Source: Haploplasma axanthum
Lineage (GTDB): Bacteria > Bacillota_I > Bacilli_A > Acholeplasmatales > Acholeplasmataceae
DNA: 64,000 bases
Direction of reading: 5' to 3'
Assembly (NCBI RefSeq): GCF_900660745.1
Contig: NZ_LR215048.1
Coordinates: forward strand, 682,001-746,000
Shown: in pieces, positions 53,759 to 63,072 of the stretch
Numbering within the stretch: the stretch's first letter is position 1
Layout: every line of letters begins with the position of its first letter
Made by a program: the position numbers and the translations under genes
Notes under the pieces: generated by a model
What the model was told of the DNA's origin: nothing
Database searches by the model: none
The model's input: the letters and a program-made list of their open reading frames with translations, nothing else

Positions 53759-54301
53759 ATGATTGATATTGGCAAGAAGATTAGAGCGTTAAGATTAGGA
53801 AATGATCTTACACAAGAGGAATTGGCATCAAGGTTAGAATTAACTAAAGGCTATATTTCTCAATTAGAAAATAATCTTACATCACCATCAATTCAAACAT
53901 TATTTGCAATACTTGAAGTTTTAGGTACTGATATACATACGTTTTTTGGAAATGAACCTGATTTAACTGTAGTTTTTAAAAAAGAAGATTTCAATGAAAA
54001 AGAAAATGAAGAATTAAAAAATACAATAAGTTGGATTGTTCCGAATGCACTTAAATACCAAATGGAGCCGATTATTATTAAACTTGCTCCTGGTGGACAA
54101 TCAGTTATTGATAATCCACATGCTGGTGAAGAGTTTGGATATGTCTTGGAAGGACAAGTTACACTTGTTTTAAATCGTAAAAGATATATAATAAAAAAGG
54201 GAGAAACGTTTTACTACTTAGCTAATAAAGAACATTATTTAATTAATAATGGAACTTCTGCTGCAAAAGTATTATGGATTTCTACCCCACCAATGTTTTA
54301 A
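53759..54301 (+). CDS. XRE-family regulator with cupin domain
   Basis: A 180-residue regulator. The helix-turn-helix (residues 5-60) includes LTQEELASRLELTKGYISQL, and a C-terminal cupin (about 105-178) shows GEEFGYVLEGQVTL and KKGETFYYLANKEHY. Such proteins sense small molecules such as polyamines or metabolites. Placed one base after pgk and before tpiA, it probably travels on the glycolytic transcript; whether it controls that promoter is unknown. Confidence 0.88.
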   Translation: MIDIGKKIRALRLGNDLTQEELASRLELTKGYISQLENNLTSPSIQTLFAILEVLGTDIHTFFGNEPDLTVVFKKEDFNEKENEELKNTISWIVPNALKYQMEPIIIKLAPGGQSVIDNPHAGEEFGYVLEGQVTLVLNRKRYIIKKGETFYYLANKEHYLINNGTSAAKVLWISTPPMF

Positions 54302-54319
54302 GAAAGAAGAGTGAATTAT

Positions 54320-55081
54320 ATGAAAAGAAAACCTATTATGGCTGGAAATTGGAAAATGTATAAGAATAGAGATGAAGCTTTAGCTTTTATCTATCAAATA
54401 AATGAAAAATTACCAAGTAGTGAACTTGTTGAAACTGTTGTTTGTGCTCCTGCTGTTTACTTGAGAGATTTAGTTAAACGTCAAGGCGATAATTTAAGAG
54501 TTGGTGCACAAAATATGCACTACCTAGATGAAGGTGCTTATACAGGTGAAATATCAGCTGGTATGATTAAAAATATCGGTGTTGAGTATGTTGTTCTTGG
54601 ACATAGTGAAAGAAGAGCATATTATAATGAAACAGATGAAACAGTAAATTTAAAAACTAAAAAAGCAATTGAAAGTGATATTGTTCCGATAGTTTGTGTT
54701 GGTGAAGAATTATCAATTAGAGAAAACGGAACTACTGACAAAGTTGTTGGTGAACAAGTTGTTAAAGCATATAAAGATATAAGTAAAGAAGATGCTTTAA
54801 AAACAGTTATTGCTTATGAACCAATTTGGGCAATTGGAACTGGTAAAACTGCCACTCCACAACAAGCAAATGAAACAATTGTAGCAATTAGAAAAGTTGT
54901 TGAAGGATTATATGGTAAAGATGTTGCTGATCGTATAAGAATTCTATATGGTGGATCTGTTAAACCTGAAAATGTTGTTGAACTATTAAGTACATCAGAT
55001 ATTGATGGAGCATTAGTAGGTGGAGCTTCATTAAAACCAGAATCATTCTTAGCATTAGCTGAAGCGGCAAGTAAAAAATAA
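54320..55081 (+). CDS. tpiA: Triosephosphate isomerase
   Basis: A 253-residue TIM. The opening RKPIMAGNWKMYKN, VLGHSERRAYYNE (catalytic His), AYEPIWAIGTGKTATP (catalytic Glu, loop 6) and the phosphate loop YGGSVKPENV are all present. The ATG at 54320 gives the standard N-terminus; GTG 54311 lies in the ribosome-site area. Interconverts dihydroxyacetone phosphate and glyceraldehyde-3-phosphate. Confidence 0.97.
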   Translation: MKRKPIMAGNWKMYKNRDEALAFIYQINEKLPSSELVETVVCAPAVYLRDLVKRQGDNLRVGAQNMHYLDEGAYTGEISAGMIKNIGVEYVVLGHSERRAYYNETDETVNLKTKKAIESDIVPIVCVGEELSIRENGTTDKVVGEQVVKAYKDISKEDALKTVIAYEPIWAIGTGKTATPQQANETIVAIRKVVEGLYGKDVADRIRILYGGSVKPENVVELLSTSDIDGALVGGASLKPESFLALAEAASKK

Positions 55082-55104
55082 TAATAATCTACAATGATTT
55101 AATG

Positions 55105-55133
55105 ACCTAGAGTTAATTCTCTAGGTTTTTTTA
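55105..55133 (+). terminator. Intrinsic terminator of the pgk operon
   Basis: ACCTAGAG and CTCTAGGT perfect 8-bp stem, TTAATT loop, T run. Confidence 0.9.
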
Positions 55134-55162
55134 TTTATATATTTGTTCTAAAGTAAATATAC

Positions 55163-55190
55163 AAAAAAAGGCTGATTTAAAATCAACCTT
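55163..55190 (-). terminator. Intrinsic terminator of the large minus-strand lipoprotein
   Basis: On the minus strand AAGGTTGATT pairs with the region AATCAGCCTT (one G-U), three-base loop, ending in seven T. Confidence 0.85.
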
Positions 55191-55227
55191 CTTTATTGAA
55201 TACTATTTTATATATAAAGTGAAATTC

Positions 55228-58200
55228 TTAATTTACCTTGAATGTTTCAAACCAGTTAGCATATAATTCTTCGTAATTAGCATTACCTTGTAAGTATGTA
55301 TAGAATTGATTACGATTTATATCTTTGATATTAGCGAATGCAGCTTGTTGAGCAGTAGATATTTCAGCAACTGAACTCCAAGTAATACCTTCAGATGATA
55401 ATAATTTGAATAATATTGCACTTTGCATATAAGTGTTTGAATACAATGTATTAACAGGATCAAAGTATTTAGTTAATGCACTTTGAACAGCAGTTGGAAT
55501 TAAGATACCTAAGTCTTCTTTTTTACCAAGTACAGAATATTTAATTTGATCTAATGATAATTTTTCATTTTCATTGTATGCATTATAACGTGTACCATCA
55601 ATAGTAATTGTATAATCATCTTTATCATAGTCAAATCCTTCTTCACCATAGTTACTTGGTGCTTCATATTTAGCACTTGTTTTTTCACTAATGTTTGTTG
55701 CTAGAATGAAGTGGAAACCGAAGCTTGACATAATACCAGGTTTATCACCATTTTTAGCAGATAAGAAATCAGTTGTTAATGTATCATGTTCTGTAATTGA
55801 ATTCCATGAACCACCACCAAAATCAAAGTATGGAAGACCACCATCAATTAGTTCCTCTTTAGCTTCTTTAGCATCTTCACGTTCTTTAACAATTAAATCA
55901 TGTAGATGAACAGCACGATCATAGAATACTGTATCAAGAGTAGAAGAATTAGTTGGTAAATTTGAAACATTTGTTATAGCTGAACTAATTGCTTCGTATT
56001 TAAGATTTAATCCTAAGTTTCTATAATATTCTAATGATTTTGAATTAGCATCGTCAGTAACCCATGGTTTAACTTCATTAAGTGGAGCAAGAACAGGGAT
56101 TCTAACAGCTTCTTGGAATTGAGCAGCAATTTCAGTTAATCCAGAAGTAATTGTTGCTTTATTTTGTAAATGATATGAAACATCTTTATATAATTGAACA
56201 ATAGCAGCTTTTACTTCAGCAACTTCAGTTTCACTCATTTTTTCGAATACTTCATTTGGATCATCAGGAGTACCATCACCATTTTGATCAAAGTAAACTA
56301 ATAAGTGACTTACAGTTATTCCAAAATCTTGTGTATATTGTTTTTCAACATATTCATATAGTTTTTCAAAAACAAAATCAGTATTATTATCAGTTCCAGA
56401 TAATAATTTACTTTGTGCTTCTAAATCAGCAGTAAATACTTCTCTTAATTTTGGTAATACATAACCATTTCTAATAGCTTCTTTATTATCTTTAGCACCA
56501 AATACTAATAATAAGAATGCTTCACGGCCAATTGATGCTGGATATCCTGCACTTGCAAATTGATCGTTTGAGAAGTTAGTAATTAATGTTCTAAATTCTT
56601 TTTCAAATCCTTTATAAGTATCTTTATCAATATGTTCATTTTCATATTTAGCAGCAAGTATTTCGTTAACGGCTAAATCAAATGCACCACTTACTCCATA
56701 AGCTTTTACTAATTCTGCAAATAAAGCATCAGCTTTAACTTCAAATGAAATATCTTTATCATCAAATTTCCCAGTTACTTTAGCAACTAGTTCACCAGAT
56801 TTAGCTTTACCTTTAGCTTTAGCATCTTCAGAAGCACTATTGTTATAGAATGTTCTAATTAAGTTATCATAGATTTCAACTTTTAAATCTTTTTGTAATT
56901 CAGTTACTTTTGCTGAAGTATAAGAAGCAGTAAGTTTATCATCAATAACTTTGTTTTTCCATTCATCTTTTTGTGCATTAATTAATTCAGTAAGTTTTTC
57001 TTTGTTAACAGTATCAGTTGTAACAGCTTCAGGATATGCAGCTTTAATTTCTTCTACTGTATATTTTTCAACTAATTTATCAATTGTGTACCATTGTTTA
57101 TTTCCATCAGAGTCTTTTTCTTCATCAACTAAGTCAATATAAGAAGCATCAGGATTTAATTTGTATGCTAAATAACGGAAGTTACTTACTGATCTTAAGT
57201 TTGAATAAGGTTTTTCAGTACTTAATGTATCATAAATATAACTTCTAAAACTTGAACTTAAAGTGTTTAAGTCTTTATATGTATATATTGTTTGATAAAC
57301 ATCACCGTTTACATATTTAATAACGTTTTTACCATCTTGTTCTTCAATAGTAGTACTTAACTTATTGTTTTCGTTTACAATATTGTATAACTCAATCATA
57401 GTAGTTAGAACTTCAGTGTCAACTATTGCAGTATCTCTGTTTGATGAAGGTGAATATGCATCATAGTAATCTTTGAAAGCACCTTCACGAACACTATAAT
57501 CAGCTTCAGTAGCTTTGTTTACATCAACCCCAGCTTTTTTAGCAGTTTCAACTACATATTCTTTTTTAGCAGTTTCACCTGAATTGATTAATTCAACCAT
57601 TGCAGCTTTATCTCTAATATCAGGAACTATATACCAGTTACCACGACCATCAATTTTAATGCTCTTACTTCTTAAAGCAGCATTAGCTTCGTTAAGTGTT
57701 AAGAAATAGAAGAAGAATACATTAGTATCATGTTGTCCTCTAACATTAGTTTCATAATGAGAAATTACATTAGTATCAGCAACATAGTTATCATTGTCTT
57801 CATCATAAACTTCACCATTCTTATCAGCACCTTTTAAAATAGATTCTGCATATAGTCTCTTACCAATTTCAATTGAGTATCTACTACGAAGTGCAGGAAT
57901 TGAATGATATTCGCTAGCAAATGATTCTTCAGTTTTATTTAATTTGTCAGTTAATGCTGTTGTAAGTGCTGTACGATCAACACTAGCATCTGAACTATAA
58001 ACTGAATCAACAAATTTTCTGATTGCTATTTCAATATTAGCATCAGTATTTTTCTTAATGCTATCAACATCAGTTGATGAGAAGATTGCTTGGTTTACTA
58101 ATTCATCAAACAACTTTTTAGCCCATTCTGATTTCTCTCCTGTGCTGTCTAAAAGACCATTAGCACTTTCAGTATACCCTTTAAATAATTCTTTATTAAT

Positions 58201-58410
58201 TATGTTTGTTAAAGTCGAAGAACTTTGTTTACGCAAATTATCGTATAATTCTTTATTTGTGACATTAACATCCCCTACAGATAAATAAGTATCATTGTTA
58301 ATATTTCCATAAGGCACACTATCTTTTTTCGTACAAGCTACAAGCACTAATGCAGTAACTAAAACTAGGAAAAAGCTAGTAATTTTTTTGATATGCTTTA
58401 CTTGGATCAT
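55228..58410 (-). CDS. Very large PrsA/SurA-like foldase lipoprotein
   Basis: A 1060-residue lipoprotein (LVLVAC, Cys26). The start of the mature part (YLSVGDVNVTNKELYDNLRK) and the helical region after it resemble the SurA/PrsA N-terminal chaperone domain. Around residue 695 ITVSHLLVYFD resembles the first strand of a parvulin PPIase, followed by a calcium-loop-like DQNGDGTPDDPNE. PrsA is usually about 300 residues; most of this protein is helical filler of unknown role. Likely helps fold exported proteins. Catalytic completeness of the PPIase domain is doubtful. Confidence 0.6.
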   Translation of the reverse strand: MIQVKHIKKITSFFLVLVTALVLVACTKKDSVPYGNINNDTYLSVGDVNVTNKELYDNLRKQSSSTLTNIINKELFKGYTESANGLLDSTGEKSEWAKKLFDELVNQAIFSSTDVDSIKKNTDANIEIAIRKFVDSVYSSDASVDRTALTTALTDKLNKTEESFASEYHSIPALRSRYSIEIGKRLYAESILKGADKNGEVYDEDNDNYVADTNVISHYETNVRGQHDTNVFFFYFLTLNEANAALRSKSIKIDGRGNWYIVPDIRDKAAMVELINSGETAKKEYVVETAKKAGVDVNKATEADYSVREGAFKDYYDAYSPSSNRDTAIVDTEVLTTMIELYNIVNENNKLSTTIEEQDGKNVIKYVNGDVYQTIYTYKDLNTLSSSFRSYIYDTLSTEKPYSNLRSVSNFRYLAYKLNPDASYIDLVDEEKDSDGNKQWYTIDKLVEKYTVEEIKAAYPEAVTTDTVNKEKLTELINAQKDEWKNKVIDDKLTASYTSAKVTELQKDLKVEIYDNLIRTFYNNSASEDAKAKGKAKSGELVAKVTGKFDDKDISFEVKADALFAELVKAYGVSGAFDLAVNEILAAKYENEHIDKDTYKGFEKEFRTLITNFSNDQFASAGYPASIGREAFLLLVFGAKDNKEAIRNGYVLPKLREVFTADLEAQSKLLSGTDNNTDFVFEKLYEYVEKQYTQDFGITVSHLLVYFDQNGDGTPDDPNEVFEKMSETEVAEVKAAIVQLYKDVSYHLQNKATITSGLTEIAAQFQEAVRIPVLAPLNEVKPWVTDDANSKSLEYYRNLGLNLKYEAISSAITNVSNLPTNSSTLDTVFYDRAVHLHDLIVKEREDAKEAKEELIDGGLPYFDFGGGSWNSITEHDTLTTDFLSAKNGDKPGIMSSFGFHFILATNISEKTSAKYEAPSNYGEEGFDYDKDDYTITIDGTRYNAYNENEKLSLDQIKYSVLGKKEDLGILIPTAVQSALTKYFDPVNTLYSNTYMQSAILFKLLSSEGITWSSVAEISTAQQAAFANIKDINRNQFYTYLQGNANYEELYANWFETFKVN

Positions 58411-58453
58411 AGTTAAATTTCACTCCTTTATTTATTTCATACAAGCATATATA

Positions 58454-58482
58454 AATATAGCATAATTTTTCATTTTTCGCAA
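58454..58482 (-). promoter_or_regulatory. Promoter of the large lipoprotein
   Basis: On the minus strand TTGCGA (58482-58477), 17-base spacer ending TGC, TATATT (58459-58454). Confidence 0.6.
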
Positions 58483-58520
58483 CCATTTTCAAGATATTTA
58501 GCAATTATACATAATAATTA

Positions 58521-58529
58521 TGGTAGAAT
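58521..58529 (+). promoter_or_regulatory. Extended -10 of the walJ-like operon
   Basis: TGGTAGAAT; the -35 region is poor. The start codon at 58546 lies 16 bases downstream, giving a very short leader. Confidence 0.45.
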
Positions 58530-58545
58530 ACTAATGGGTGATAAC

Positions 58546-59322
58546 GTGGAAGTAATAATTCTTGCAAGTGGATCAAAAGGTAATGCTTTAAGCATTACCA
58601 ATGAAGGTAAACATATTTTAATTGATGTTGGAATAAGTTTTCTTATATTATCTAATAAACTTAACGAACAGGGAATTAACGTAGATGATATTGACACACT
58701 GCTATTAACACATGAACATCATGATCATACAAAGGGTTTAAAAACCTTATTAAAGAAAAATAATAATATAAAAGTTTATCTTACACTGGGAACTTATCAA
58801 GGTTTATCGGATGATGTTAAGGAAACATTGATAAACTATGAAATAATTAATTCTGAAGAAAGTTTCAAACTTGAAAATAATCTATTAGTAACTCCTTTTT
58901 TAGTTTCTCATGATGCAAACGAACCAGTTGGATTTATAATTGAAAATGACTTGAAAAAGGTTGTTTTAGCAACTGATACAGGTTACATCGATGAGGCATA
59001 TTTCGGAATATTAAAAAATGCTGATTTATATATATTGGAAGCAAATCATTCTACAGAACTATTGATGAAGTCTTCAAGACCATTTCATTTAAAGCGAAGA
59101 ATAGTTAGTGAAAAAGGACATTTATCAAATCAAGAGGCAGCATGGCTAGTTAATAACTTTATTAGCGAAAGAAACCAAGTTATTTGGGCAGTAGCACATA
59201 TCTCAGAAGATTGTAATACAGTTTTAGAAATTGAAAAAACGATTGTTAAAGTTTTTGATGATCCAACAAAACTAATTATTAAATATACATCTCAGCAAAC
59301 ATTGGAGAAAATAAAGTTATGA
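58546..59322 (+). CDS. Metallo-beta-lactamase-fold hydrolase, WalJ/YycJ family
   Basis: About 258 residues. The opening VIILASGSKGNALSI and the zinc motif THEHHDH (His56, His58, Asp60, His61) are typical of WalJ/YycJ-type MBL proteins, which are implicated in DNA processing and cell-wall signalling contexts. A longer frame starts at ATG 58534, but that is at the predicted transcription start; GTG 58546 after GGGTGAT gives the family N-terminus. Overlaps rlmH by four bases. Confidence 0.85.
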   Translation: MEVIILASGSKGNALSITNEGKHILIDVGISFLILSNKLNEQGINVDDIDTLLLTHEHHDHTKGLKTLLKKNNNIKVYLTLGTYQGLSDDVKETLINYEIINSEESFKLENNLLVTPFLVSHDANEPVGFIIENDLKKVVLATDTGYIDEAYFGILKNADLYILEANHSTELLMKSSRPFHLKRRIVSEKGHLSNQEAAWLVNNFISERNQVIWAVAHISEDCNTVLEIEKTIVKVFDDPTKLIIKYTSQQTLEKIKL

Positions 59323-59762
59323 TTAAAATTATTACGGTTGGTAAAGTAAAAAATGATAATTTAAATAAAATGATTAATTATTATTTGAAACAAATACCAA
59401 GGAAAACTGAAATTATTACTTTAAAAGATGAGCCTAATATTGATGGTATAAAGAAAGAAGCGTTAAGTATTTTAAAGCAAATTAAAGATACTGATTATGT
59501 GATTACTTTAGAAATAAAAGGTAATAATTATTCTAGTGAAGAATTTGCAGAAAAAATCAATGAAATAGAAAATGTTAATCAAGGTGATATTGTTTTTATA
59601 ATTGGTGGCTCGTATGGACTAGATTCAAGTGTTTCTGAAAAGTCCAATCTTAAATTATCATTTTCAAGAATGACATTTCCTCATCAGCTTATGCAATTAT
59701 TTTTGGTTGAACAAGTTTTTAGAGCATATAGTATTATTAAAAACCATCCTTATCATAAATAA
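59319..59762 (+). CDS. rlmH: 23S rRNA pseudouridine-1915 N3-methyltransferase RlmH
   Basis: A 147-residue SPOUT methyltransferase, slightly shorter than the usual 155-160. The knot region IVFIIGGSYGLDSSV and the C-terminal LSFSRMTFPHQLM and NHPYHK match the family closely. Methylates helix 69 of 23S rRNA. Coupled to the upstream hydrolase gene by ATGA overlap, a pairing seen in other Firmicutes. Confidence 0.95.
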   Translation: MIKIITVGKVKNDNLNKMINYYLKQIPRKTEIITLKDEPNIDGIKKEALSILKQIKDTDYVITLEIKGNNYSSEEFAEKINEIENVNQGDIVFIIGGSYGLDSSVSEKSNLKLSFSRMTFPHQLMQLFLVEQVFRAYSIIKNHPYHK

Positions 59763-59771
59763 TTGAATTAG

Positions 59772-59800
59772 ATGACAAAACAATTAAAATTTAGTAAAAT
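59772..59800 (+). promoter_or_regulatory. Promoter of mscL
   Basis: ATGACA (59772-59777), 17-base spacer, TAAAAT (59795-59800). Confidence 0.6.
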
Positions 59801-59837
59801 AAGAATAACAATAATACAAAAAAGAGAGGTGAGAAAG

Positions 59838-60344
59838 ATGAGTAAAAAAGATAAGCAATTAGATAGAAAGAAAAAGACAAAAGGCTTTTTCAAGGGTTTT
59901 AAAGATTTTGTAATGAAAGGTAATGTAATTGACTTAGCAGTTGGGGTTATTATTGGTGGTGCATTTGGTAAAATCGTGAATTCATTAGTTAAAGATATTA
60001 TTATGCCACCAGTTGGATTGTTAATAGGTGGTGTAGATTTTGCTGATTTAACAATTGTATTAAAAGAAGCAGTTATTGAAAATGATGTAATTACAAAACC
60101 TGCAGTTGCAATCGCATACGGTAATTTTATTTCAGTTATATTGGAATTTTTAATTATTGCGTTTTCAATTTATTCAGTACTAACTTTAGTTATTAGAAGA
60201 AGACAATTTGAAGAAAAACTTGCACAAGAAGAAGCGGCAAAAATTGCAGCAGAAGAAAAAGCTAAAGCAGAAGAACCAGCACCAATTTCAGAAGAAATAT
60301 TATTATTAAGAGAAATTAGAGACTCACTTAAAGAACAAAAATAA
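59838..60344 (+). CDS. mscL: Large-conductance mechanosensitive channel MscL
   Basis: About 168 residues. [20 protein letters not shown] is the classic pore helix start, a second membrane helix lies at about 95-120, and an Ala/Glu-rich cytoplasmic helix bundle ends the protein. Opens under membrane tension to release solutes. The ATG at 59838 follows GAGAGGTGAG; the earlier ATG at 59772 falls in the promoter. The C-terminal tail is longer than in many MscL proteins. Confidence 0.95.
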   Translation: MSKKDKQLDRKKKTKGFFKGFKDFVMKGNVIDLAVGVIIGGAFGKIVNSLVKDIIMPPVGLLIGGVDFADLTIVLKEAVIENDVITKPAVAIAYGNFISVILEFLIIAFSIYSVLTLVIRRRQFEEKLAQEEAAKIAAEEKAKAEEPAPISEEILLLREIRDSLKEQK

Positions 60345-60370
60345 GTAGCAACAAGAAAGGTTAGAGAAAA

Positions 60371-61237
60371 ATGAGTATAAAAAAAGCAGTATTAGTTTGT
60401 AGTAATGCTGGACTGGACTATTTAGATTATCCAAAAGATATTCAAATCCTTCGTTCAGTTATCCATTTTGGGACAGAAGAAACATATGATGATTTTGTTG
60501 AAATGGATGCTAAAACATTTTATGAAAGAATTGATGAAAATCCAAATGATGTTCCAAAGACGTCATATGTTTCAATAGGAAGAATGCAAGAGATTTTTGA
60601 AGATTTAGAAAAAAATGGATATGAGGAAGCTTTGATAATTACTATAGCTAAGCCATTAAGCGGATTATATGAGGCACTTTTAAATCAAGCAAAAAGTGCA
60701 AATATTAAAATCACGGTTTTTGATTCAAGAACAATTGCTTATGCTGAAGCATATCAGGCTTTAGAAGCACATCGTTTGTTTGAAAAAGGGTATACAATGG
60801 ATCAAGTTATAAAAGTTTTAGAACAAATAAGATCAAATAATAAATGGTATTTCGCTGTTGATACATTAAAATATCTTGTTAAAAATGGTCGATTGACAAA
60901 ACTTCAAGGAACACTTGGAACATTGCTGAAAATTAAACCATTATTGACAATTGATGAAACTGGTAAAGTTCAAACATTAGAGAAAATAAAAACAACACCA
61001 AAAGCATTAAATAGAGTTTTAGAAAAATATTTTGAAGAAACAAAAGATAAGAATGTTTTAACTTATATTTCACATGCACATAATGATGCAGCAGTGAAAT
61101 ATGTTACAGAAGAAATTAAAAAAGTTTATCCAAACAGAGAAATCATATCGACTTATTTAACTCCAGTTGTTGGTGCTCATACTGGACCAAAAGCATTAGG
61201 ACTTGGATACATTTTGCTTGATGAAATTAAATACTAA
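60371..61237 (+). CDS. DegV-family fatty-acid-binding protein (FakB-like)
   Basis: A 288-residue DegV protein. KTSYVSIGRMQEIFEDLEKN, ITIAKPLSGLYEAL, and TVFDSRTIAYAEAY are the usual lipid-pocket segments, and the C-terminal domain ends with VVGAHTGPKALGLGYI. Such proteins hold an acyl chain for phosphorylation by FakA. Only 26 bases separate it from mscL, so the two are probably cotranscribed. Confidence 0.9.
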   Translation: MSIKKAVLVCSNAGLDYLDYPKDIQILRSVIHFGTEETYDDFVEMDAKTFYERIDENPNDVPKTSYVSIGRMQEIFEDLEKNGYEEALIITIAKPLSGLYEALLNQAKSANIKITVFDSRTIAYAEAYQALEAHRLFEKGYTMDQVIKVLEQIRSNNKWYFAVDTLKYLVKNGRLTKLQGTLGTLLKIKPLLTIDETGKVQTLEKIKTTPKALNRVLEKYFEETKDKNVLTYISHAHNDAAVKYVTEEIKKVYPNREIISTYLTPVVGAHTGPKALGLGYILLDEIKY

Positions 61238-61248
61238 AAAATAATAAT

Positions 61249-61274
61249 AGTCCTTGATCTCCAAGGACTTTTTA
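61249..61274 (+). terminator. Intrinsic terminator just before the shikimate genes
   Basis: AGTCCTTG and CAAGGACT 8-bp stem, five-base loop, TTTTT. Only about 19 bases remain before the next start codon. Confidence 0.85.
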
Positions 61275-61292
61275 CAAAGTGGTGAAATTTAA

Positions 61293-62087
61293 ATGATAAA
61301 AAAAGAAATAAAAATTACTGATAAAATAAGTGTTGGAAAAGATTTTATAATAATTGCAGGTCCATGTTCTGTTGAATCATATGAACAAACATATGAAATT
61401 GCTAAAGAGATTAAAAGTGCTGGAGCAAATATCCTAAGAGGTGGTGCATTTAAGCCAAGAACATCACCATATAGTTTTCAAGGCTTGGAAGAAGAAGGTA
61501 TAAAAATACTAAGCAAAATAGGTAAAGAATTAGAAATGCCAATTATTACTGAAATTCCAAGTGAAAAGTATCTTGATTTATTTAATGAGTATGTTGATAT
61601 TATTCAAGTTGGCGCTAGAAATATGGATAATTATTTTCTACTTAGAGAACTAGGTAAAACTAGAAAACCAATTTTATTAAAAAGAGGTATGGCAGCAACT
61701 ATTGATGAGTTTTTACTTGCAGCTGAATATATAAAAGCTGGTGGAAATGATAAAGTAATATTATGTGAAAGAGGAATTAGAACTTTTGATAATAAAACTA
61801 GAAATACATTAGATATTGCATCCGTTTTAACTCTTGAAAAACTAACTGACTTACCAGTTATCATTGATCCTTCACATGCATCAGGAAATTGGGAAATGGT
61901 TGAACGATTATCATTGGCTTCTTTAACGATTGGAGCGAACGGATTAATGGTTGAAGTTCATAATAATCCTGAAAAAGCGCTTAGTGATGGAATGCAATCT
62001 CTTAAACCAGAAAAATTTAAAAAAATGATGGATAAAATTAATTTTTTAAAACCATATATTGAATCGGTGAATAAAGATGATAATTGA
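61293..62087 (+). CDS. aroF: 3-deoxy-7-phosphoheptulonate (DAHP) synthase, AroF type
   Basis: A 264-residue type I-beta DAHP synthase without a regulatory or chorismate mutase domain. [13 protein letters not shown] at about 21, [16 protein letters not shown] at about 49, [14 protein letters not shown] and the late IDPSHASG are typical. It condenses PEP and erythrose-4-phosphate, first step of aromatic biosynthesis. Overlaps aroB by 11 bases. Confidence 0.93.
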   Translation: MIKKEIKITDKISVGKDFIIIAGPCSVESYEQTYEIAKEIKSAGANILRGGAFKPRTSPYSFQGLEEEGIKILSKIGKELEMPIITEIPSEKYLDLFNEYVDIIQVGARNMDNYFLLRELGKTRKPILLKRGMAATIDEFLLAAEYIKAGGNDKVILCERGIRTFDNKTRNTLDIASVLTLEKLTDLPVIIDPSHASGNWEMVERLSLASLTIGANGLMVEVHNNPEKALSDGMQSLKPEKFKKMMDKINFLKPYIESVNKDDN

Positions 62088-63072
62088 AACTAGTAATTAT
62101 AATATTTTTCTAACAAGTGATGAAATATCGTCTTTTAATGAAAAAATAAAAGAAGTGTATCAAGGTAGAAAAATCTTTGTTATTACGGATCAAATAGTTT
62201 ATGATTTATATTTTGAAACTTTAAAAAATAGTTTGAAAGATTTTGAACTATTTTTTGTTATTTCAAAAGGAAAAAACTTTGATTCATATCAAGAAGTTGT
62301 TAATAAACTTTTTCAAAATAAAATTCAAAAAAATAACTTAATCATCGCATTAGGTGGTGGAGTTGTTGGTGATTTAGGTGGTTTTGTAGCATCAACAATT
62401 TTTAGAGGAATAAAATATGTCCAAATTCCTACGACATTACTTTCACAAATCGATAGTAGTATTGGTGGTAAAACAGCAATTGATACTGAATATGGAAAAA
62501 ACTTGTTAGGCAGTTTCTATAATCCAATTCTTGTTTTAATCGATACTAAATTTCTAGATACATTAAACAGCCGTGAATATAATAATGGTATGGCAGAAGC
62601 AATTAAAATGGCTTTACTATCTAATAAAGAATTATACGAGATTATTAAATATAAAGAAAAACTTGATATCTTAGAAATAAAAAAGACTATTGAGTATAAA
62701 AAACTAATAGTTGAAATTGATCCTTATGATTTAAAAGAAAGAAGAGTCCTAAACTTTGGGCATACTTTTGGACATGCTATTGAAAAAACAGCTAACTACT
62801 CTGTTTATAAACATGGAGAAGCCATTAGTTATGGAATGCTTGTAGCACTAAAAATAGGTGAAAAACATAACATTACAAATAGATTTATCTATGATGATTT
62901 ACTTAATGTTTTGAAAACTAGAAAATTAATTGAAACTGAAATACTTGAGTATGATATCTATAAAAAAGATGTTTTTTATGATAAGAAGAATGAGTCTGAT
63001 GGTATTGATTTTATTTTTCTTGAAGAAATAGGAAAACCTAAAATTGTTAGAATGAAGAGTGAAGATTTATGA
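62077..63072 (+). CDS. aroB: 3-dehydroquinate synthase
   Basis: A 331-residue NAD- and metal-dependent enzyme. The dinucleotide region [17 protein letters not shown] is at about 90, [20 protein letters not shown] follows, and metal ligands are seen in GHTFGHAIE and HGEAISYGM. Second step of the shikimate pathway. Slightly shorter than the usual 350 residues. Its TGA stop overlaps the aroA start (ATGA). Confidence 0.95.
   Translation: MIIETSNYNIFLTSDEISSFNEKIKEVYQGRKIFVITDQIVYDLYFETLKNSLKDFELFFVISKGKNFDSYQEVVNKLFQNKIQKNNLIIALGGGVVGDLGGFVASTIFRGIKYVQIPTTLLSQIDSSIGGKTAIDTEYGKNLLGSFYNPILVLIDTKFLDTLNSREYNNGMAEAIKMALLSNKELYEIIKYKEKLDILEIKKTIEYKKLIVEIDPYDLKERRVLNFGHTFGHAIEKTANYSVYKHGEAISYGMLVALKIGEKHNITNRFIYDDLLNVLKTRKLIETEILEYDIYKKDVFYDKKNESDGIDFIFLEEIGKPKIVRMKSEDL

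Noticed and set aside
61249..61274. T-box riboswitch for the aromatic operon
   Set aside because: There is only a simple hairpin with a T run; no T-box core sequence or specifier stem, and the upstream DNA codes DegV.
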